The notes under the pieces were generated by a model. That model saw only the letters and a program-made list of their open reading frames with translations. It searched no databases and was not told the origin of the DNA. The position numbers and the translations under genes are program-made. Positions 14,455-16,356 of a stretch of 16,356 nucleotides of DNA are shown here, one piece after another. Source of the stretch: Candidatus Wallbacteria bacterium (GTDB taxonomy: Bacteria; Muiribacteriota; UBA6191; JACPRK01); assembly GCA_016199905.1 (NCBI GenBank), contig JACQFU010000250.1, positions 1 through 16,356 on the forward strand. The letters run 5' to 3'. Numbering within the stretch: position 1 is the first letter of the stretch; every line of letters begins with the position of its first letter.

Positions 14455-16044
14455 ATGGCCGATCCGCGAGCGGAGCTGGTCCTCCACGGCGGCCTCGTCC
14501 TGACGCAAGATCCCGGGCAGCCGCGAGCTCAGGGCGTGGCCGTCGCCGCCGGCCGCATCGTCTGCGCCGGCACGGATGCGGAGGTCCTCGGCCTTGCCGG
14601 ACCCCACGCCCGGCGAATCGACCTGGGCGGACGCACGCTGCTCCCGGGCTTCAATGACGCCCACGCCCATCTCTGGAAGATGGGGCACCTGCTGACCGGC
14701 CTGGTCGACCTGCGCGGCTGTCGGAGTCTCCAGACCCTGGGCGAGGCTGTCGGTGCCTTCGCTGCTCCTCTTCCCGCGACCGCCTGGGTGGTAGGTCGCG
14801 GGTTCAACGAGGTGTTGATGGCCGAGAGACGGCGCCCCAACGCCGTCGAGCTCGATCGGGCCGCCGGCGGTCGCCCTTGCTTTCTGACGCGCACCTGCGG
14901 CCACCTGGGAGTCGCCAGCACGCGCGCCCTCGCGCTGGCGCGAATCGGAGACGACACGCCCAACCCGCCCGGTGGCGTCATCGTTCGCGACGATCGCGGC
15001 CGCGCCACGGGCGAGCTGCAGGAGACGGCGATGGGGCTCGTCTCCTCGCTGCCGCCGGAGCCCACCGCCGCGGAGCTCGAGCGGATGGTCCTGGCCGCGA
15101 TGCGTCATCAGCTCTCGCTCGGCATCACCAGTTCCTCCGAGGCCGGGCTCACTCCGCAACAGCTCGACGTCTACCGCGCGCTCGACTCCCGTAACGCGCT
15201 GCCCCTGCGCGTCAACGCGATGGCGCTGCGCCGGCCGGTCGGGGGCACTCAGACCTTTCCGCTGCCGCAGCGTCATGACTCGCCCTTCCTGCGCATCGAT
15301 TCGATCAAGCTTCTCGCAGACGGAGGCTTGAGCGGCGCGACCGCGGCCCTCCGCGTCTGCTACCGGCATTGCGAGGACCACGGGGTGCTTCGGCTGACCT
15401 GCGACGAGATCGTCGAACTCTGCCGGGAACCTCACGAGGCCGGGATGCGCATCGGCATTCACGCGATCGGAGATGCAGCCATCGACGCGGTGCTGGACGC
15501 CTATGACGCTCTGGGGGCCTCGCGTCATGGAGTGCGTCATAGAGTGGAACACTTCGGCTTGCCGCACCCCGAGCACCTGAGGCGCGCCGCGACAATGGGG
15601 GTCATCGCAGTGCCGCAGACCATTTTTCTCACGGAGCTGGGTGTGAACTTCCGCCGTTACCTCCCGGATTCGCTGCTGGGCCGGTCGTATCCCCTGAGGG
15701 AGATGCTGGACCGCGGCTTGACGGTTGCGCTTTCCTCCGACACGCCCGTGGTCGCCGATGACGCGCCTCTTTCGGGGATCCAGGCCGCCGTGACGCGATG
15801 CGACGCCGAGGGGGAACCGCTCGCGCCGGAACAGGCGATCGCGGTCCAGGAGGCGCTGGCGGCCTATACGCTGGGAGGCGCGATTGCCAGCGGCGACGAC
15901 GTCAATCGAGGCAGTTTGGCGCCTGGCAAGTGGGCCGACATGACCGTGCTGAACGGCAACCCGCTGGCAACGCCCGCGGAGCGCCTGTCCGCGCTGCGGG
16001 CCGACCTGACGCTGGTGGGCGGCAGCGTCGTCTACGAGAGGTGA
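14455..16044 (+). CDS. YtcJ-like metal-dependent amidohydrolase (amidohydrolase family 3)
   Basis: A 529-residue TIM-barrel hydrolase with a short N-terminal beta domain. Metal-binding motif 1 is PGFNDAHAHL (H70, H72). K285 in IDSIKLLADGG is the candidate bridging or metal-near lysine, H336 lies in IGIHAIGDAAID, H366 in HRVEHF, and D429 in LSSDTPV is the likely proton shuttle and metal ligand. The C-terminal GSLAPGKWADMTVLN closes the beta domain, as usual in this superfamily. Relatives include YtcJ, LAF3 and N-substituted formamide deformylase; they cleave amide-like bonds, but most have no proven substrate. No signal peptide is seen, so it should be cytoplasmic. It begins 4 nt after gabT and its stop is 1 nt from the next start, so it is inside the operon and not an insertion. 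In context it could release a primary amine or omega-amino acid from an N-acyl or cyclic precursor for GabT. That link is inference. Confidence 0.85.
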   Translation: MADPRAELVLHGGLVLTQDPGQPRAQGVAVAAGRIVCAGTDAEVLGLAGPHARRIDLGGRTLLPGFNDAHAHLWKMGHLLTGLVDLRGCRSLQTLGEAVGAFAAPLPATAWVVGRGFNEVLMAERRRPNAVELDRAAGGRPCFLTRTCGHLGVASTRALALARIGDDTPNPPGGVIVRDDRGRATGELQETAMGLVSSLPPEPTAAELERMVLAAMRHQLSLGITSSSEAGLTPQQLDVYRALDSRNALPLRVNAMALRRPVGGTQTFPLPQRHDSPFLRIDSIKLLADGGLSGATAALRVCYRHCEDHGVLRLTCDEIVELCREPHEAGMRIGIHAIGDAAIDAVLDAYDALGASRHGVRHRVEHFGLPHPEHLRRAATMGVIAVPQTIFLTELGVNFRRYLPDSLLGRSYPLREMLDRGLTVALSSDTPVVADDAPLSGIQAAVTRCDAEGEPLAPEQAIAVQEALAAYTLGGAIASGDDVNRGSLAPGKWADMTVLNGNPLATPAERLSALRADLTLVGGSVVYER

Positions 16045-16045
16045 G

Positions 16046-16356
16046 ATGCGCGTGGAGAGCATTTACAAGCAACTGATCGGCGGCGAGTGGGTCGCGGCTT
16101 CCAACGGAGCGACCTGGGAGGTCCTGGATCCGGCCACGGAGGAGACGGTTCGAACGGTGCCCTTCGGGAACGCCGACGACTGCCGCGCCGCCATCGATGC
16201 CGCGCAGAAAGCATTCCCGCCCTGGGCCGCGAGGACCCCGTACGAACGTGCCGAGATCCTATGCCGCGCAGCCGGGCTGATGCGAACGCGCGCCGCGGAG
16301 CTCGCGACCGTCACGGTACGGGAAGCCGGCAAACCCTTGCCGGAGGCGCGCGGCGA
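16046..16356 (+). CDS. gabD: GabD-like NAD(P)-dependent aldehyde dehydrogenase, N-terminal part (runs off right edge)
   Basis: The first 103 codons of an aldehyde dehydrogenase, cut by the window end. MRVESIYKQLIGGEWV, then LDPATEE (PAT turn), NADDCRAAIDAAQKAF, WAARTPYERAEIL and REAGKPLPEA follow the usual order of the ALDH N-terminal domain. The last segment is the helix that in succinate-semialdehyde dehydrogenases ends in E.GKP..EA.GE. The ATG at 16046 is 1 nt after the amidohydrolase stop, with GAGAGG 4 nt upstream of it. The catalytic Cys and Glu are beyond the edge. Next to gabT the best guess is succinate-semialdehyde dehydrogenase, which would oxidise the aminotransferase product to succinate. 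Malonate- or glutarate-semialdehyde dehydrogenase cannot be excluded from this part. Confidence 0.75.
   Translation, partial: MRVESIYKQLIGGEWVAASNGATWEVLDPATEETVRTVPFGNADDCRAAIDAAQKAFPPWAARTPYERAEILCRAAGLMRTRAAELATVTVREAGKPLPEARG

Noticed and set aside
12441..16062. Two minus-strand open frames (about 560 codons each) opposite the GNAT/gabT and amidohydrolase genes
   Set aside because: No domain or motif is seen, and the plus strand holds complete enzymes with catalytic residues. They are GC-driven shadows.

Overview
The window is about two-thirds G+C and almost entirely coding. Most genes run on the plus strand, with one four-gene block on the minus strand. Stop codons are nearly all TGA, and GTG and TTG starts are common. 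The gene mix (eukaryote-like Ser/Thr kinase with a PEGA domain, M28 peptidase, GT39-type glycosyltransferase, sirtuin, sodium:solute symporter with a tiny partner protein) suggests a free-living, high-GC bacterium of the kind found in soil or groundwater, such as Acidobacteriota, Myxococcota, Gemmatimonadota or a related lineage. No rRNA, tRNA, CRISPR array, insertion sequence or phage gene was seen, so the phylum is an inference.

Minus-strand block (1-4605, transcribed right to left): a zinc-ribbon/Ser-Thr kinase/PEGA gene interrupted by one in-frame TAG; a membrane-anchored M28 metallopeptidase; an ArnT-like GT39 membrane glycosyltransferase; and the first 71 codons of a mercuric-reductase-like flavoprotein. 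Spacing is tight (7-nt gap, 58-nt gap, GTGA overlap), which suggests one operon read from a promoter just upstream of the kinase.

Divergent plus-strand block (4762-8280): an NCS1 nucleobase/hydantoin-type permease with a TTG start, a Tam-like SAM methyltransferase, and a secreted protein of the zinc-dependent phospholipase C/P1 nuclease fold in which two of the nine classical zinc ligands appear to be glutamine. An orphan gene follows (8368-9444). It encodes an unrecognised N-terminal domain followed by four degenerate repeats of about 50 residues that resemble DUF4177 units.

Catabolic/transport block (9593 to the right edge): a sirtuin is joined by a GTGA overlap to an SSS-family symporter, followed by a 64-residue two-helix membrane protein with a very strong ribosome binding site. 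Next come a GNAT acetyltransferase, a GabT-like class III aminotransferase, a YtcJ-like amidohydrolase and the start of a GabD-like aldehyde dehydrogenase. The last part reads as an omega-amino-acid (GABA-like) degradation pathway: uptake, possible release of the amine from an amide or carbamate precursor, transamination to a semialdehyde, and oxidation to the acid. The sirtuin and acetyltransferase could provide acylation control or could modify the substrate.

The points most worth a second look are the in-frame amber codon in an otherwise intact kinase, the phospholipase C-like protein with an altered metal site, the four-repeat orphan protein, and the amidohydrolase/GNAT/sirtuin additions to a GABA-type operon. 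There is no gene-free stretch longer than about 160 bases.
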